Positions 28,021 to 36,963 of a stretch of DNA of 64,000 bases are shown piece by piece (position 1 is the first letter of the stretch; every line of letters starts with the position of its first letter). Position numbers and translations under genes: made by a program. The notes beneath the pieces are model-generated. The model was given only the letters and a program-made list of their open reading frames with translations. It was not told where the DNA came from and searched no databases. The stretch comes from Gemmatimonadaceae bacterium (GTDB lineage: Bacteria; Gemmatimonadota; Gemmatimonadetes; Gemmatimonadales; Gemmatimonadaceae), in contig DASYSS010000027.1 in assembly GCA_036003045.1 (NCBI GenBank), positions 44,667 through 108,666 on the forward strand, in the 5' to 3' direction.

Positions 28021-28087
28021 CGGTGACCGGCCACCGGTCACCGGGAAACACCGGACACCGGGAAAGACCGAACACCGGAAGCACCGC
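28021..28087. repeat. CACCGG-rich intergenic repeat, copy 1
   Basis: Downstream of the TonB-like gene, at least five CACCGG units occur between 28032 and 28078 at spacings of 7, 10, 7 and 17 bp. They are preceded by GGTGACCGG. The same CGGTCACCGG core recurs at 33860-33928. Not coding. Confidence 0.5.
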
Positions 28088-28152
28088 CCGCTTCGTCCTA
28101 GCTAAGCTGGACGCCCCGGTCTATCATTAATCGGATCTAGCTGAAGTGCAGG

Positions 28153-28182
28153 GCCCATGATGAGTTACATGGGCTTTTTTTC
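28153..28182 (+). terminator. Terminator upstream of the pyrophosphatase
   Basis: Stem GCCCAT / ATGGGC with a 10-base loop, followed by seven T (28175-28181). It probably ends transcripts from the TonB-like gene, although its distance (137 bp) also allows a leader role for the pyrophosphatase gene. Confidence 0.7.
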
Positions 28183-28253
28183 TGCCCCCCGGCGCAGCCG
28201 CGAGGGTCTTCGGTCGTGAAGGCTTTCGGACTCCCACTCGACATTCCCAACTA

Positions 28254-30659
28254 ATGAACCTGACGGTCAACGCGCTATTGCAGCAGGCCGCCCCCGCCCC
28301 CACCCAAGCCCCCGCTGGTGGCGAAGCGAACCTCATCATTCCGGACCTGAACTCGGTGACGTTCCTTGGCATGCGCGGAGGATCCCTGCTACTGGGCGGC
28401 CTCGTCGTTTGCGTGCTCGGAATGTTGTTCGGCCTGGCGATTTACACGCGGCTCAAGAACATGGCCGTGCACAAGTCGATGCGGGCCGTCTCCGAGTTGA
28501 TCTACGAGACGTGCAAGACGTACCTGATCACGCAGGGCAAGTTCATCCTGATCCTCGAGTTCTTCATCGGGATCGTCATCGCGCTGTACTTCGGCGTGCT
28601 CCAGCATTTCTCGGTCGACAAAGTCGCCGTCATCCTGGTGTTCAGCCTCATCGGCATCGCCGGGAGCTACGGCGTCGCTTGGTTCGGCATCCGGGTGAAC
28701 ACGTTCGCGAATTCCCGCACGTCGTTCGCGGCGCTGCGCGGCAAGCCGTATCCCTGCTACGCGATTCCGCTGTCGGCCGGCATGAGCATCGGCATGCTGC
28801 TCATTTCCGTCGAATTGGTGATGATGCTCATCATCCTGCTGTTTATTCCAGGTGAGTACGCAGGACCCTGCTTCATTGGTTTCGCGATCGGTGAATCGCT
28901 CGGCGCGGCGGCGCTTCGAATCGCCGGCGGCATCTTCACGAAGATCGCCGACATCGGCGCCGACCTGATGAAGATCGTGTTCAACGTGAAGGAGGACGAC
29001 GCGCGCAACCCGGGCGTGATCGCCGACTGCACGGGCGACAACGCGGGCGACTCGGTCGGCCCGAGCGCCGATGGCTTCGAGACGTACGGCGTGACGGGCG
29101 TCGCGCTGATCACGTTCATCGTGCTGGCAGTGAAGGAGCCGCGGGTGCAGGTCCAGCTGCTCGTCTGGATCTTCGTCATGCGCATCATGATGATCGTGGC
29201 GAGCGGCGCGTCGTACCTCATCAACGCCGCGATCGCGCGGGCCCGGTACGCCAACGCCGACCGCATGAACTTCGAAGCGCCCCTCACGTTCCTCGTCTGG
29301 CTGACGTCGATCGTCTCGGTGGTGCTGACCTTCATTGTCTCCAAGCTGATCATTCCGGATCTCGGCGACGGCACGTTGTGGTGGAAGTTGTCGGCGATCA
29401 TCACCTGCGGCACGCTCGCCGGCGCGATCATCCCCGAGTTCGTGAAGGTCTTTACCTCGGTCGATTCCCGTCATACGAAGGAAGTCGTGACGTCGTCGCG
29501 CGAGGGCGGCCCGTCGCTCAACATCTTGTCGGGCCTCGTCGCCGGCAATTTCAGCGCGTACTGGCTCGGCATGACGATCATGATCTTGATGACGATCGCG
29601 TACTTGATCGGCGCGGCGGCGCTCGGGCCGCTCATGGTCGCCCCGGCCGTGTTCGCCTTCGGTCTCGTGGCGTTCGGCTTCCTCGGCATGGGGCCGGTGA
29701 CCATCGCGGTCGACTCGTATGGCCCGGTCACGGACAACGCACAGTCGGTGTTCGAGCTGTCGCAGATCGAGCAACTCCCGGGCGCGGCGGCCGAGGTCCA
29801 GAAGGACTATGGGTTCGCGGTGAACTTCGAGCGCGCGAAGCACTTCCTCGAGGAGAACGACGGCGCCGGCAACACGTTCAAGGCGACGGCCAAGCCGGTG
29901 CTCATCGGCACGGCGGTCGTCGGCGCGACGACGATGATCTTCTCGATCATCGTGGGGCTCACGAACGGGCTCACCGCCAACATCGACAAGCTGTCGCTGC
30001 TGCACCCGCCGTTCCTGCTCGGGTTGATCACGGGCGGCGCGATCATCTACTGGTTTACCGGCGCGTCGATCCAGGCCGTGACGACGGGCGCGTACCGCGC
30101 GGTCGAGTTCATCAAGGCGAACATGAACCTCGAGAGCACCGCGGCGGCCTCCGTCGAAGACTCGAAGAAGGTCGTCGAGATCTGCACGAAGTACGCGCAG
30201 GCCGGCATGTTCAACATCTTCCTGACCGTGTTCTTCGCGACGCTCGCCTTCGCGTTCTACGAGCCGTTCTTCTTCATCGGGTACCTCGTGTCGATCGCGC
30301 TGTTCGGGCTGTACCAGGCGATCTTCATGGCGAACGCCGGCGGCGCGTGGGACAACGCGAAGAAGATCGTCGAGGTGGAGCTCAAGCAGAAAGGCACGCC
30401 GCTCCACGCCGCGACGGTCGTCGGCGACACGGTGGGCGATCCGTTCAAGGACACGTCGTCGGTCGCGCTCAACCCGATCATCAAGTTCACGACGTTGTTC
30501 GGTCTGCTCGCCGTCGAGCTGGCGGTGTCCCTCACCGCGCAACGCGGGCCGGCGCTGAGCCACCTGCTCGCGGCGGTGTTCTTCGTGGTCTCGGCGGCGT
30601 TCGTGTACCGCTCGTTCTACGGGATGCGCATCGAAAGCGGCGCTCCGGTCGCGCGCTAG
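28254..30659 (+). CDS. hppA: Membrane-bound proton-translocating pyrophosphatase
   Basis: 801 aa with about 16 transmembrane segments. The cytosolic pyrophosphate site is present but reads differently from the common type: GADLMKIVFNVKEDDARNPG then DCTGDNAGDSVGPSADGFE. A second acidic site NAGGAWDNAKK and GDTVGDPFKDTSSVALNPII complete the active centre. The GNT motif reads GNTFKATAK (539-547), with Lys543 where K+-independent members carry Lys. It should hydrolyse PPi and pump H+ outwards; ion specificity is inferred. It stands apart from other genes. Confidence 0.9.
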   Translation: MNLTVNALLQQAAPAPTQAPAGGEANLIIPDLNSVTFLGMRGGSLLLGGLVVCVLGMLFGLAIYTRLKNMAVHKSMRAVSELIYETCKTYLITQGKFILILEFFIGIVIALYFGVLQHFSVDKVAVILVFSLIGIAGSYGVAWFGIRVNTFANSRTSFAALRGKPYPCYAIPLSAGMSIGMLLISVELVMMLIILLFIPGEYAGPCFIGFAIGESLGAAALRIAGGIFTKIADIGADLMKIVFNVKEDDARNPGVIADCTGDNAGDSVGPSADGFETYGVTGVALITFIVLAVKEPRVQVQLLVWIFVMRIMMIVASGASYLINAAIARARYANADRMNFEAPLTFLVWLTSIVSVVLTFIVSKLIIPDLGDGTLWWKLSAIITCGTLAGAIIPEFVKVFTSVDSRHTKEVVTSSREGGPSLNILSGLVAGNFSAYWLGMTIMILMTIAYLIGAAALGPLMVAPAVFAFGLVAFGFLGMGPVTIAVDSYGPVTDNAQSVFELSQIEQLPGAAAEVQKDYGFAVNFERAKHFLEENDGAGNTFKATAKPVLIGTAVVGATTMIFSIIVGLTNGLTANIDKLSLLHPPFLLGLITGGAIIYWFTGASIQAVTTGAYRAVEFIKANMNLESTAAASVEDSKKVVEICTKYAQAGMFNIFLTVFFATLAFAFYEPFFFIGYLVSIALFGLYQAIFMANAGGAWDNAKKIVEVELKQKGTPLHAATVVGDTVGDPFKDTSSVALNPIIKFTTLFGLLAVELAVSLTAQRGPALSHLLAAVFFVVSAAFVYRSFYGMRIESGAPVAR

Positions 30660-30669
30660 CGGAGACGAC

Positions 30670-32184
30670 ATGCCGACTCTCTTCTCGCGGAAGCCGATAT
30701 CTGAGCTGATCAGCGAGGGAGACAACCCCAACGCGCTCAAGCGCGCGTTGGGGGCCGGCGATCTGATCATGTTGGCCATCGGCGCCGTCATCGGCGCCGG
30801 CATCTTTGGTTCGATCGGGTCCGCCGCGGCGGGCCAGATCGGGCCGAACGGCGAAATCATCCGCGTCGGCGCGGGACCCGCCCTCGTTCTGTCGTTCCTC
30901 CTCCTCGGCGCATGCTGCGCGCTGGCGGGGCTCTGTTACGCCGAGTTGGCGGCGATGATCCCGCAGGCCGGAAGCGCGTACGCGTACTCGTACGCCACGC
31001 TCGGCGAACTGGTGGCATGGATCATCGGGTGGGATCTGATCCTGGAGTACGCGGTCGGCAATGTCGCGGTGGCCATCTCCTGGGGTGACTACTTCAAGTC
31101 GCTCGTCGGCGACTGGATTCACATACCGGATTGGCTGACGACGGGCTACCGCACCGCGCTGCTGAGCTCCGATCCGAAAGTGCACGGGCTGCTGCAGTCC
31201 GCACCGCACATCGGAAGCATTCCCGTCCTCATCAACGTGCCGGCGTTCGCGATCGTCATGTTGATCACGTGGCTCCTTTTGCTCGGCGTGCGTGAAAGCG
31301 CACGCGCGAACAACATCATGGTGGCCGTGAAGCTGATCGTGCTGGCGCTGTTCATCGTGATGGGGCTCGGCCACATCAACCAGGCGAACTACCATCCCTT
31401 CGCACCGAACGGATTCCGCGGGATCCATCAGGGCGCCGCGATCGTGTTCTTCGCGTACATCGGTTTCGACGCGATCTCCACGGCGGCCGAGGAGACGAAG
31501 AATCCGCAGCGGAACCTGCCGATCGGCATCCTGGGCGGTCTCGCCATCTGTACGGTCATCTACATCATCATCGGCGCCGTGCTCACCGGCATGGTGCCCT
31601 CGAAGGACCTCGGAGCCGCCGCCGACCCGCTGGCGTACGCGCTCAAGGCGACCGGGATGACGAGCATCGCCAAGATCGTCTCGCTCGGCGCCATCTTCTC
31701 GATGGCCGCGGTGCTGCTCGTCTTCCAATACGGCCAGCCGCGCATTTTCTTCGCGATGGCACGCGACGGCTTGCTCCCTAAGTGGGCGGCGAGCGTGAGC
31801 GGCAAATCGCACGTGCCGTACATGACGACGATCGTGACGGGCGTCTTTGTCGCCCTGTGGTCGCTGATCGGCGACGCCGGCGAGACCTACGACCTCACCA
31901 ACATCGGAACGTTGTTCGCGTTCGCGCTGGTGAGCATCGGCGTCATCGTTCTACGATACACCGATCCGGACCGACACCGGCCCTTCCGCGTGCCGTTCGT
32001 GCACTTCGTTGGCCTGGTTGGCGCGGGACTTTGCGTATTCGTGATGCGAGGATTGCCCGGCCTGGCGTGGGTGCGATTCGGCTGGTGGCTCGTGATCGGG
32101 CTCGTGTTGTATTTCGCGTACGGGTACGCGCACTCCACGCTGCGACGGGGGACGGGACCGGTTGTGCCGGCGAGGCGCGCGTAG
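30670..32184 (+). CDS. APC-superfamily amino acid permease
   Basis: 504 aa with about 12 transmembrane segments. The APC signature lies in TM1 (LIMLAIGAVIGAGIFGSIGS). It is followed by a TM3/TM4 pattern (AGSAYAYSYATLGELVAWII) and TM6 (FFAYIGFDAISTAAEETKNP). It is like the cationic amino acid transporter group, but the substrate cannot be told from sequence. It starts 10 bp after the pyrophosphatase stop, so they may share a transcript. Confidence 0.88.
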   Translation: MPTLFSRKPISELISEGDNPNALKRALGAGDLIMLAIGAVIGAGIFGSIGSAAAGQIGPNGEIIRVGAGPALVLSFLLLGACCALAGLCYAELAAMIPQAGSAYAYSYATLGELVAWIIGWDLILEYAVGNVAVAISWGDYFKSLVGDWIHIPDWLTTGYRTALLSSDPKVHGLLQSAPHIGSIPVLINVPAFAIVMLITWLLLLGVRESARANNIMVAVKLIVLALFIVMGLGHINQANYHPFAPNGFRGIHQGAAIVFFAYIGFDAISTAAEETKNPQRNLPIGILGGLAICTVIYIIIGAVLTGMVPSKDLGAAADPLAYALKATGMTSIAKIVSLGAIFSMAAVLLVFQYGQPRIFFAMARDGLLPKWAASVSGKSHVPYMTTIVTGVFVALWSLIGDAGETYDLTNIGTLFAFALVSIGVIVLRYTDPDRHRPFRVPFVHFVGLVGAGLCVFVMRGLPGLAWVRFGWWLVIGLVLYFAYGYAHSTLRRGTGPVVPARRA

Positions 32185-32260
32185 CCGTTCGTTAGCGGGC
32201 CACCGGGGCCGGTCGGGCAGCCCAGGTTCTTTCGATTGGCGGGCCACTGGGTCGGGCGAA

Positions 32261-32407
32261 AAAATGGGAACGCAGATGAGGCAGATTGAAAAGCAATCCC
32301 GCAAATGAACACCTAAGAGCGCGGGTTGGTTTGTAATCGAAACCTCGGGGAAACGGTTTTTGTCTGCGGGATCGATTTCACAGTCTGCGGCATCTGCGTT
32401 GAATTTT
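32261..32407. repeat. Long palindromic intergenic element, copy 1
   Basis: A left arm (about 32261-32305: AACGCAGATGAGGCAGAT then AAGCAATCCCGCAAA) and a right arm (about 32357-32407) are imperfect reverse complements: CTGCGGGATCGATTTC, then GTCTGCGGCATCTGCGTT. Each arm holds two GCAGA-type units 10-11 bp apart. The transcript would fold as a hairpin some 50 bp long. The same arms occur at 42704-42834. It fills most of a 299-bp gap, whose first part (32185-32260) has two near-identical GCGGGCCAC segments. Confidence 0.75.
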
Positions 32408-32483
32408 GGTCGTCACCAGTAGTGCCCGCAGAATACGAGAAACCAACTTTGGTGAGCAGTAGCAGCTCGAAGCACAGGGGGGC

Positions 32484-33857
32484 ATGATGCACGAGTACAC
32501 CGCACCATCGGCCACGTCGGCGCGCAAGAACGGCGCGCCGAAGTCGTTCTTGCGACGGATCTCGCTGTCGCAGTGGATCATCGTCTCGATGGTCGTCGGG
32601 ATCCTGGTCGGTTGGTTGTTTCCGGACTCCGCCCGCGACGTTCATCACGGGTGGGCCGCGTCCGACCTGAACGTCCTGTCGTCCGTCTTCCTGCGGATGA
32701 TCAAGTCGCTGATCGTCCCGCTGCTGTTCGCGACGCTCGTCGTCGGGATCGCCGGGCACGGCGACGATATGAAGCGCGTCGGGCGGCTGGCACTGCGCTC
32801 GATCGTCTACTTCGAGATCATCACGACGATGGCGTTGGCGGTCGGCCTCATCGCCGTGAACGTCATCAAGCCGGGGCGGGGCGTGGATCTCGGCGCCGCG
32901 TCGGCCAAGGAAGGCGCCGAGTTCGCGGCGACGCACACCACGCTCACGGGAGTCATCGAGCACACGGTGCCGCAAAGCTTCTTCGAGGCCGCGGCGCAGA
33001 ACCAGGTGCTCCAGATCGTCTTCTTCGCGATCATTTTCGCCGTGGCATTGTCTCGCGTTCCGAACCAGAGCAGCAAGTCGTTCATGCTCGCGGCGTGCGA
33101 GAGCCTGTCCGACGTGATGTTCCAGTTCGTCAACATCGTGATGGTGTACGCGCCGATCGGTATCGGGGCGGCGATCGCCGTCACGGTCTCGAAGAGCGGC
33201 TTGGGCGTTCTGCGGAACCTCGGGATCCTGGTTGGGACACTGTACGGATCGCTCGTCGTCTTCGCGCTGTTCGTCCTGCTGCCGGTGGCGCTGATCTTCC
33301 GCGTCCCGCTGGGTCGGTTCGTGCGAGCCGTTCGCGAGCCGTGGCTGATCGCCTTCACGACGGCGTCGTCGGAGGCGGCTTTCCCGCTCGCCATGGAACG
33401 CATGGAGCAGCTGGGAGTGCCCCGGCGCATCGTCGCGTTCGTGCTGCCGACGGGCTACTCGTTCAACCTGGACGGCAGCACGCTCTATCTGTCGCTCGCA
33501 TCGGTGTTCGCGGCGCAGGCGGCGGGGATCGACATGCCGATCTCCCAGCAGCTCGTCATGATGCTCACGCTGATGCTGACCAGCAAAGGTGTGGCGGCGG
33601 TGCCGCGGGCGGCACTCGTCATATTGTCGGGAGCGCTTTCGCAATTCGGCTTGCCCCTTCAGGCCGTCGCGGTCATCCTTGGAGTCGACGCGTTGATGGA
33701 CATGGCGCGCACGTCACTCAACGTGATCGGCAATTGCTTGGCGACGGTCGTGATGGCACGTTGGGAAGGTGATTTCGACCGGCCGAGAGCGTCGACGCCG
33801 GTTGTAGATGCGTTGGCGGGCGAGGCGTTGCGGGTTCCGCCTGTGACAACGGTGTAG
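32484..33857 (+). CDS. Dicarboxylate/amino acid:cation symporter (DAACS family)
   Basis: 457 aa with eight or so helices and two hairpin loops. The family marks are [20 protein letters not shown] and the discontinuous TM7 segment [16 protein letters not shown], a variant of NMDGT. DAACS proteins import glutamate, aspartate or C4-dicarboxylates with Na+ or H+. Gly-rich GGGGGC precedes the ATG; a second ATG follows at 32487. No co-transcribed neighbour. Confidence 0.9.
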   Translation: MMHEYTAPSATSARKNGAPKSFLRRISLSQWIIVSMVVGILVGWLFPDSARDVHHGWAASDLNVLSSVFLRMIKSLIVPLLFATLVVGIAGHGDDMKRVGRLALRSIVYFEIITTMALAVGLIAVNVIKPGRGVDLGAASAKEGAEFAATHTTLTGVIEHTVPQSFFEAAAQNQVLQIVFFAIIFAVALSRVPNQSSKSFMLAACESLSDVMFQFVNIVMVYAPIGIGAAIAVTVSKSGLGVLRNLGILVGTLYGSLVVFALFVLLPVALIFRVPLGRFVRAVREPWLIAFTTASSEAAFPLAMERMEQLGVPRRIVAFVLPTGYSFNLDGSTLYLSLASVFAAQAAGIDMPISQQLVMMLTLMLTSKGVAAVPRAALVILSGALSQFGLPLQAVAVILGVDALMDMARTSLNVIGNCLATVVMARWEGDFDRPRASTPVVDALAGEALRVPPVTTV

Positions 33858-33859
33858 TT

Positions 33860-33928
33860 CGGTCACCGGTCACCGGTCACAGGTCCCCCGGGGTTGTTCG
33901 GGTGACGGAGACCAGAGACCGGTGACCG
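33860..33928. repeat. CACCGG-rich intergenic repeat, copy 2
   Basis: Arms CGGTCACCGGTC (33860-33871) and GACCGGTGACCG (33917-33928) are perfect 12-bp reverse complements, and the left arm is extended by another GGTCAC unit. It lies in the 106-bp gap between a symporter and the molybdenum hydroxylase genes. It resembles the sequence at 28021. Confidence 0.55.
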
Positions 33929-33963
33929 CAGAATGCATACAACACAGCGAGGAGCCTGACTCC

Positions 33964-34455
33964 ATGGCCATCTCCTTCAAGGTCAACGGCAAGCCGACGT
34001 CGGTCGACGTTCCGGACGACATGCCCCTCTTGTGGGTGTTGCGTGACGTCCTCGATCTCAAGGGCACGAAGTTCGGCTGCGGCGTCGCGCAGTGCGGCGC
34101 GTGCACCGTGCAGGTGAACGGCACGCCGATCCGATCCTGTCAGCGACGCGCGTCCACGGTGTCCGGCACCGAGGTCACGACGATCGAAGGCCTCTCGCCC
34201 GACGGCACGCATCCGCTCCAGCGCGCGTGGGAGGAGCTCGACGTGCCGCAGTGCGGATACTGCCAGGCCGGCCAGCTGATGTCGGCGGCGGCGCTGCTCA
34301 CGAGCAAGCCCAATCCGACAGACGCGGACATCGACGCGGCGATGAACGGCAACATCTGCCGGTGCGCGACGTATCTCCGCATTCGGCAGGCGATCCACCG
34401 CGCAGCGCAGATGCCGTCGACGGTCGGCGGCTCGCGCTCGAGCGGCAACCCGTGA
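33964..34455 (+). CDS. 2Fe-2S subunit of a molybdenum hydroxylase (IorA/CoxS type)
   Basis: 163 aa from ATG 33964, preceded by GAGGAG. The plant-type ferredoxin centre is [18 protein letters not shown] with a further Cys in RSCQ. The second cluster has [10 protein letters not shown] and [14 protein letters not shown]. This is the electron-transfer subunit of xanthine-dehydrogenase-like hydroxylases, here the two-subunit isoquinoline oxidoreductase kind. The partner begins 17 bp downstream. Confidence 0.92.
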   Translation: MAISFKVNGKPTSVDVPDDMPLLWVLRDVLDLKGTKFGCGVAQCGACTVQVNGTPIRSCQRRASTVSGTEVTTIEGLSPDGTHPLQRAWEELDVPQCGYCQAGQLMSAAALLTSKPNPTDADIDAAMNGNICRCATYLRIRQAIHRAAQMPSTVGGSRSSGNP

Positions 34456-34472
34456 GCCGGGAGGAGACGCCA

Positions 34473-36740
34473 ATGACCACGACGATGAACCAGACAGTCG
34501 ACCGGCGGTCGTTCCTGCGCGTCACCGCGCTCGCCGGCGGCGGAATTCTGCTCGGTACGTACATCAAGCTCGGCGAAACGGCCGAGGCCTTCGCGCTCAC
34601 GCCATCCGCGGCGGAGACGGCGCTCGGCAATTTCATTCGCATCACGCCCGACGGCATCGTCACGATCATCGCCAAGAACCCGGAGATCGGGCAGGGCGTG
34701 AAGACGATGCTCCCGATGATCATCGCCGACGAGCTGGACGTGGCCTGGAAAGACGTGCGCATCGAACAGGCGCCGCTCGACACGACCAAGTTCCAGGGCC
34801 AGAGCGCGGGCGGCAGCACGGCGACGCCGAACAACTGGACGCCGATGCGACAGGTCGGCGCGGCGGCTCGTGCGATGCTCGTGACCGCCGCGGCGCAGAT
34901 GTGGAACGTGCCCGAGTCGCAGCTGTCGACCGAGGCCGGCGTCGTGGTCCAGCACGGAACCACGAACAGGGCGAAATACGGCGATCTCGTCGCCAAGGCG
35001 GCGACGGTCCCCGCGCCCGACCTCGCCGCGGTCAAGCTGAAAGACCCGAAAGACTTCACGATCATCGGAACGAAGGTCACGGGCGTCGACGTGCACAACA
35101 TCGTGACCGGAAAGCCGATGTTCGGCATCGACGTCACGATGCCCGGCATGCTCTACGCGAGCTACGTGAAGTGCCCGGTGTTCGCGGGAAAGGCGATCAG
35201 CGCGAATCTCGACGAGATGAAGGCGCAGCCGGGCGTCAAGCACGCGTTCATCGTCAATCAGGGCGAGCAGGGCGGCCTCATGGGACTTCTCTCGGGCGTC
35301 GCGCTCGTCGGCGACAACTGGTGGCTCCTCCAACAGGCGCGCAAAAAGCTCGTCGTGCAGTGGGACGAGGGTGCGACGGCGACGCAGAGCAGCGAAAGCT
35401 TCGCGTCGCAGGCGCAGGCGTTGTCGAAGCAGCCGCCGCAGCAGAATTTGCGGAAGGACGGCGATTTCGACGCCGCGATGAAGAGCGCGGCGAAGACGGC
35501 CGAGGGAGCTTACTTCTATCCGTTCATCTCGCATGCGCCGCTCGAGCCGCAGAATACGACGGCACTGTTCAAGGACGGAAAGCTCGAGATCTGGTCGCCG
35601 ACGCAGCAGCCGCAGGCGGGCCGCGGCCTCGTGGCGCAGTCCCTCGGCATCAAGCAGGAAGACATCACGATCAACATCACGCGCTCGGGCGGCGGATTCG
35701 GGCGCCGGCTCGCCAACGACTACATGGTCGAGGCGGCGGCGATCGCGAAACAGCTCCCGAACGCGCCCGTGAAGCTGCTGTGGACGCGCGAAGACGACAT
35801 CCAGCACGACCCGTATCGTCCGGCCGGATTCCACTTCTTCAGTGGCGGCGTGGATGCGAACGGCGCCCTCACCGCGTGGCGCGATCACTTCGTGTCGTTC
35901 GGCGAGAATGGGCGCACGGCGTCGAGCGCGAACCTCGGAGCGACGGAATTCCCGGCCCGCTTCATCCCGAACTTCGTGATCGATCAGTCGTTGATGCCTC
36001 TCGGGGTGCCGACGGGCGCGTTGCGGGCACCGGGCAGCAACGGCATCGCGTTCGCGGTTCAGTCGTTCATCGACGAGCTGGCTCACGCGGCGGGCAAGGA
36101 CCCGCTGCAGTTCCGCCTCGATCTCCTCGCGAACGAGCAGCCGGCGCCGCCACCGCCTCCACCAGCCGCTGGTGCTCCCGGCGGCGGCCGCGGCGGATTC
36201 CAGGCTCCATCCTTCGACGGCAAACGGATGCGCGGAGTCGTCGAGGGGGTGCGCGAACGCTCCGGTTGGGCCAATCGCGCCTCGCTGCCGAAGGGAACCG
36301 CGATGGGAACGGCATTCCACTTCTCTCATCGCGGCTATTTCGCCGAGGTCGTCCAGGCGACCGTGGCGAAGGACGGGGCGGTCAAGGTCGACAAGGTCTG
36401 GGTCGTCGGCGACATCGGCAGCCAGATCATCAACCCGAGCAATGCCGAGAACCAGGCGCAAGGCGCGGTGATGGATGGCATCGCCGAGGCGCTGGGTCAG
36501 GAGATCACGATCGACAAGGGGCGCACGGTTCAGACGAACTTCAACAATTTCCCGCTCCTCCGCATGCGGCAGGCGCCGCCGGTCGACGTATGGTTCAAGG
36601 TCACCGAGTTCCCGCCCACGGGCCTCGGTGAACCCGCGTTGCCCCCGGTCGTGCCTGCGCTATGCAACGCGATATTCGAGATCACGGGGAAGCGCGTGAG
36701 AGCGCTGCCGTTGTCGAAGATCGATCTCAAGTGGGGATGA
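34473..36740 (+). CDS. Molybdopterin-binding subunit of a molybdenum hydroxylase (IorB-like)
   Basis: 755 aa from ATG 34473, preceded by GGGAGGAG. The frame is open far upstream, but this start follows the 2Fe-2S gene and gives a twin-arginine signal (VDRRSFLRVTALAGGG). Landmarks include QSAGGSTATPNNWTPMRQVG, RSGGGFGRRLANDYMVEAAA and PTGLGEPALPPVVPALCNAI with the active-site Glu. A Pro/Gly-rich insertion (about residues 560-590) is unusual. It probably oxidises an aldehyde or N-heterocycle in the periplasm. The cytochrome or FAD partner is not nearby. Confidence 0.9.
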   Translation: MTTTMNQTVDRRSFLRVTALAGGGILLGTYIKLGETAEAFALTPSAAETALGNFIRITPDGIVTIIAKNPEIGQGVKTMLPMIIADELDVAWKDVRIEQAPLDTTKFQGQSAGGSTATPNNWTPMRQVGAAARAMLVTAAAQMWNVPESQLSTEAGVVVQHGTTNRAKYGDLVAKAATVPAPDLAAVKLKDPKDFTIIGTKVTGVDVHNIVTGKPMFGIDVTMPGMLYASYVKCPVFAGKAISANLDEMKAQPGVKHAFIVNQGEQGGLMGLLSGVALVGDNWWLLQQARKKLVVQWDEGATATQSSESFASQAQALSKQPPQQNLRKDGDFDAAMKSAAKTAEGAYFYPFISHAPLEPQNTTALFKDGKLEIWSPTQQPQAGRGLVAQSLGIKQEDITINITRSGGGFGRRLANDYMVEAAAIAKQLPNAPVKLLWTREDDIQHDPYRPAGFHFFSGGVDANGALTAWRDHFVSFGENGRTASSANLGATEFPARFIPNFVIDQSLMPLGVPTGALRAPGSNGIAFAVQSFIDELAHAAGKDPLQFRLDLLANEQPAPPPPPPAAGAPGGGRGGFQAPSFDGKRMRGVVEGVRERSGWANRASLPKGTAMGTAFHFSHRGYFAEVVQATVAKDGAVKVDKVWVVGDIGSQIINPSNAENQAQGAVMDGIAEALGQEITIDKGRTVQTNFNNFPLLRMRQAPPVDVWFKVTEFPPTGLGEPALPPVVPALCNAIFEITGKRVRALPLSKIDLKWG

Positions 36741-36789
36741 GGTTCGTTCGGAGTTTGTGCGCGATTGGTCGGTATCGCGGAACGTGAAG

Positions 36790-36935
36790 CGAGCCTAGCC
36801 TCGAGCAACAGCTTTGAGCAGGAGCCTTGAGCCATGCACAAACGGCGCGATGAGAATCGCGCCGTTCTTCTTGGCTCCAGGCTCTTGTTGTAGGCTGATG
36901 CTCAGGGCTTGGCTCGGGCCTGGATCCGAGATGCC
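36790..36935. repeat. Dispersed palindromic intergenic element, copy 2
   Basis: The left side (CTCGAGCAACAGCTTTGAGC, then GAGCCTTGAGCC) and the right side (GGCTCCAGGCTC, then GCTGATGCTCAGGGCTTGGC) form an imperfect palindrome of about 130 bp around the terminator hairpin at 36841. The left side matches the element at 15072. No coding sequence is seen in the 223-bp gap. Confidence 0.55.
36841..36873 (+). terminator. Terminator-like hairpin after the molybdenum hydroxylase
   Basis: 10-bp stem AACGGCGCGA / TCGCGCCGTT with a 6-base loop, followed by CTTCTT. The stem is identical to that of the terminator at 15111. It lies 100 bp past the gene. Confidence 0.6.
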
Positions 36936-36963
36936 AGACGGGAGGGGCGAGCCCTGAACGTCG

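Noticed and set aside
28032..28078. CRISPR-like array of CACCGG units
   Set aside because: Units are 6 bp and spacers only 1-11 bp and not unique; no cas genes are near.
28389..30860. A long open minus-strand frame opposite the pyrophosphatase
   Set aside because: Shadow of a strongly identified gene, rich in His, Arg and Asp as expected from reverse reading.
34140..36461. A long open minus-strand frame opposite the molybdenum hydroxylase
   Set aside because: Same shadow effect; no known motif and no ribosome site.
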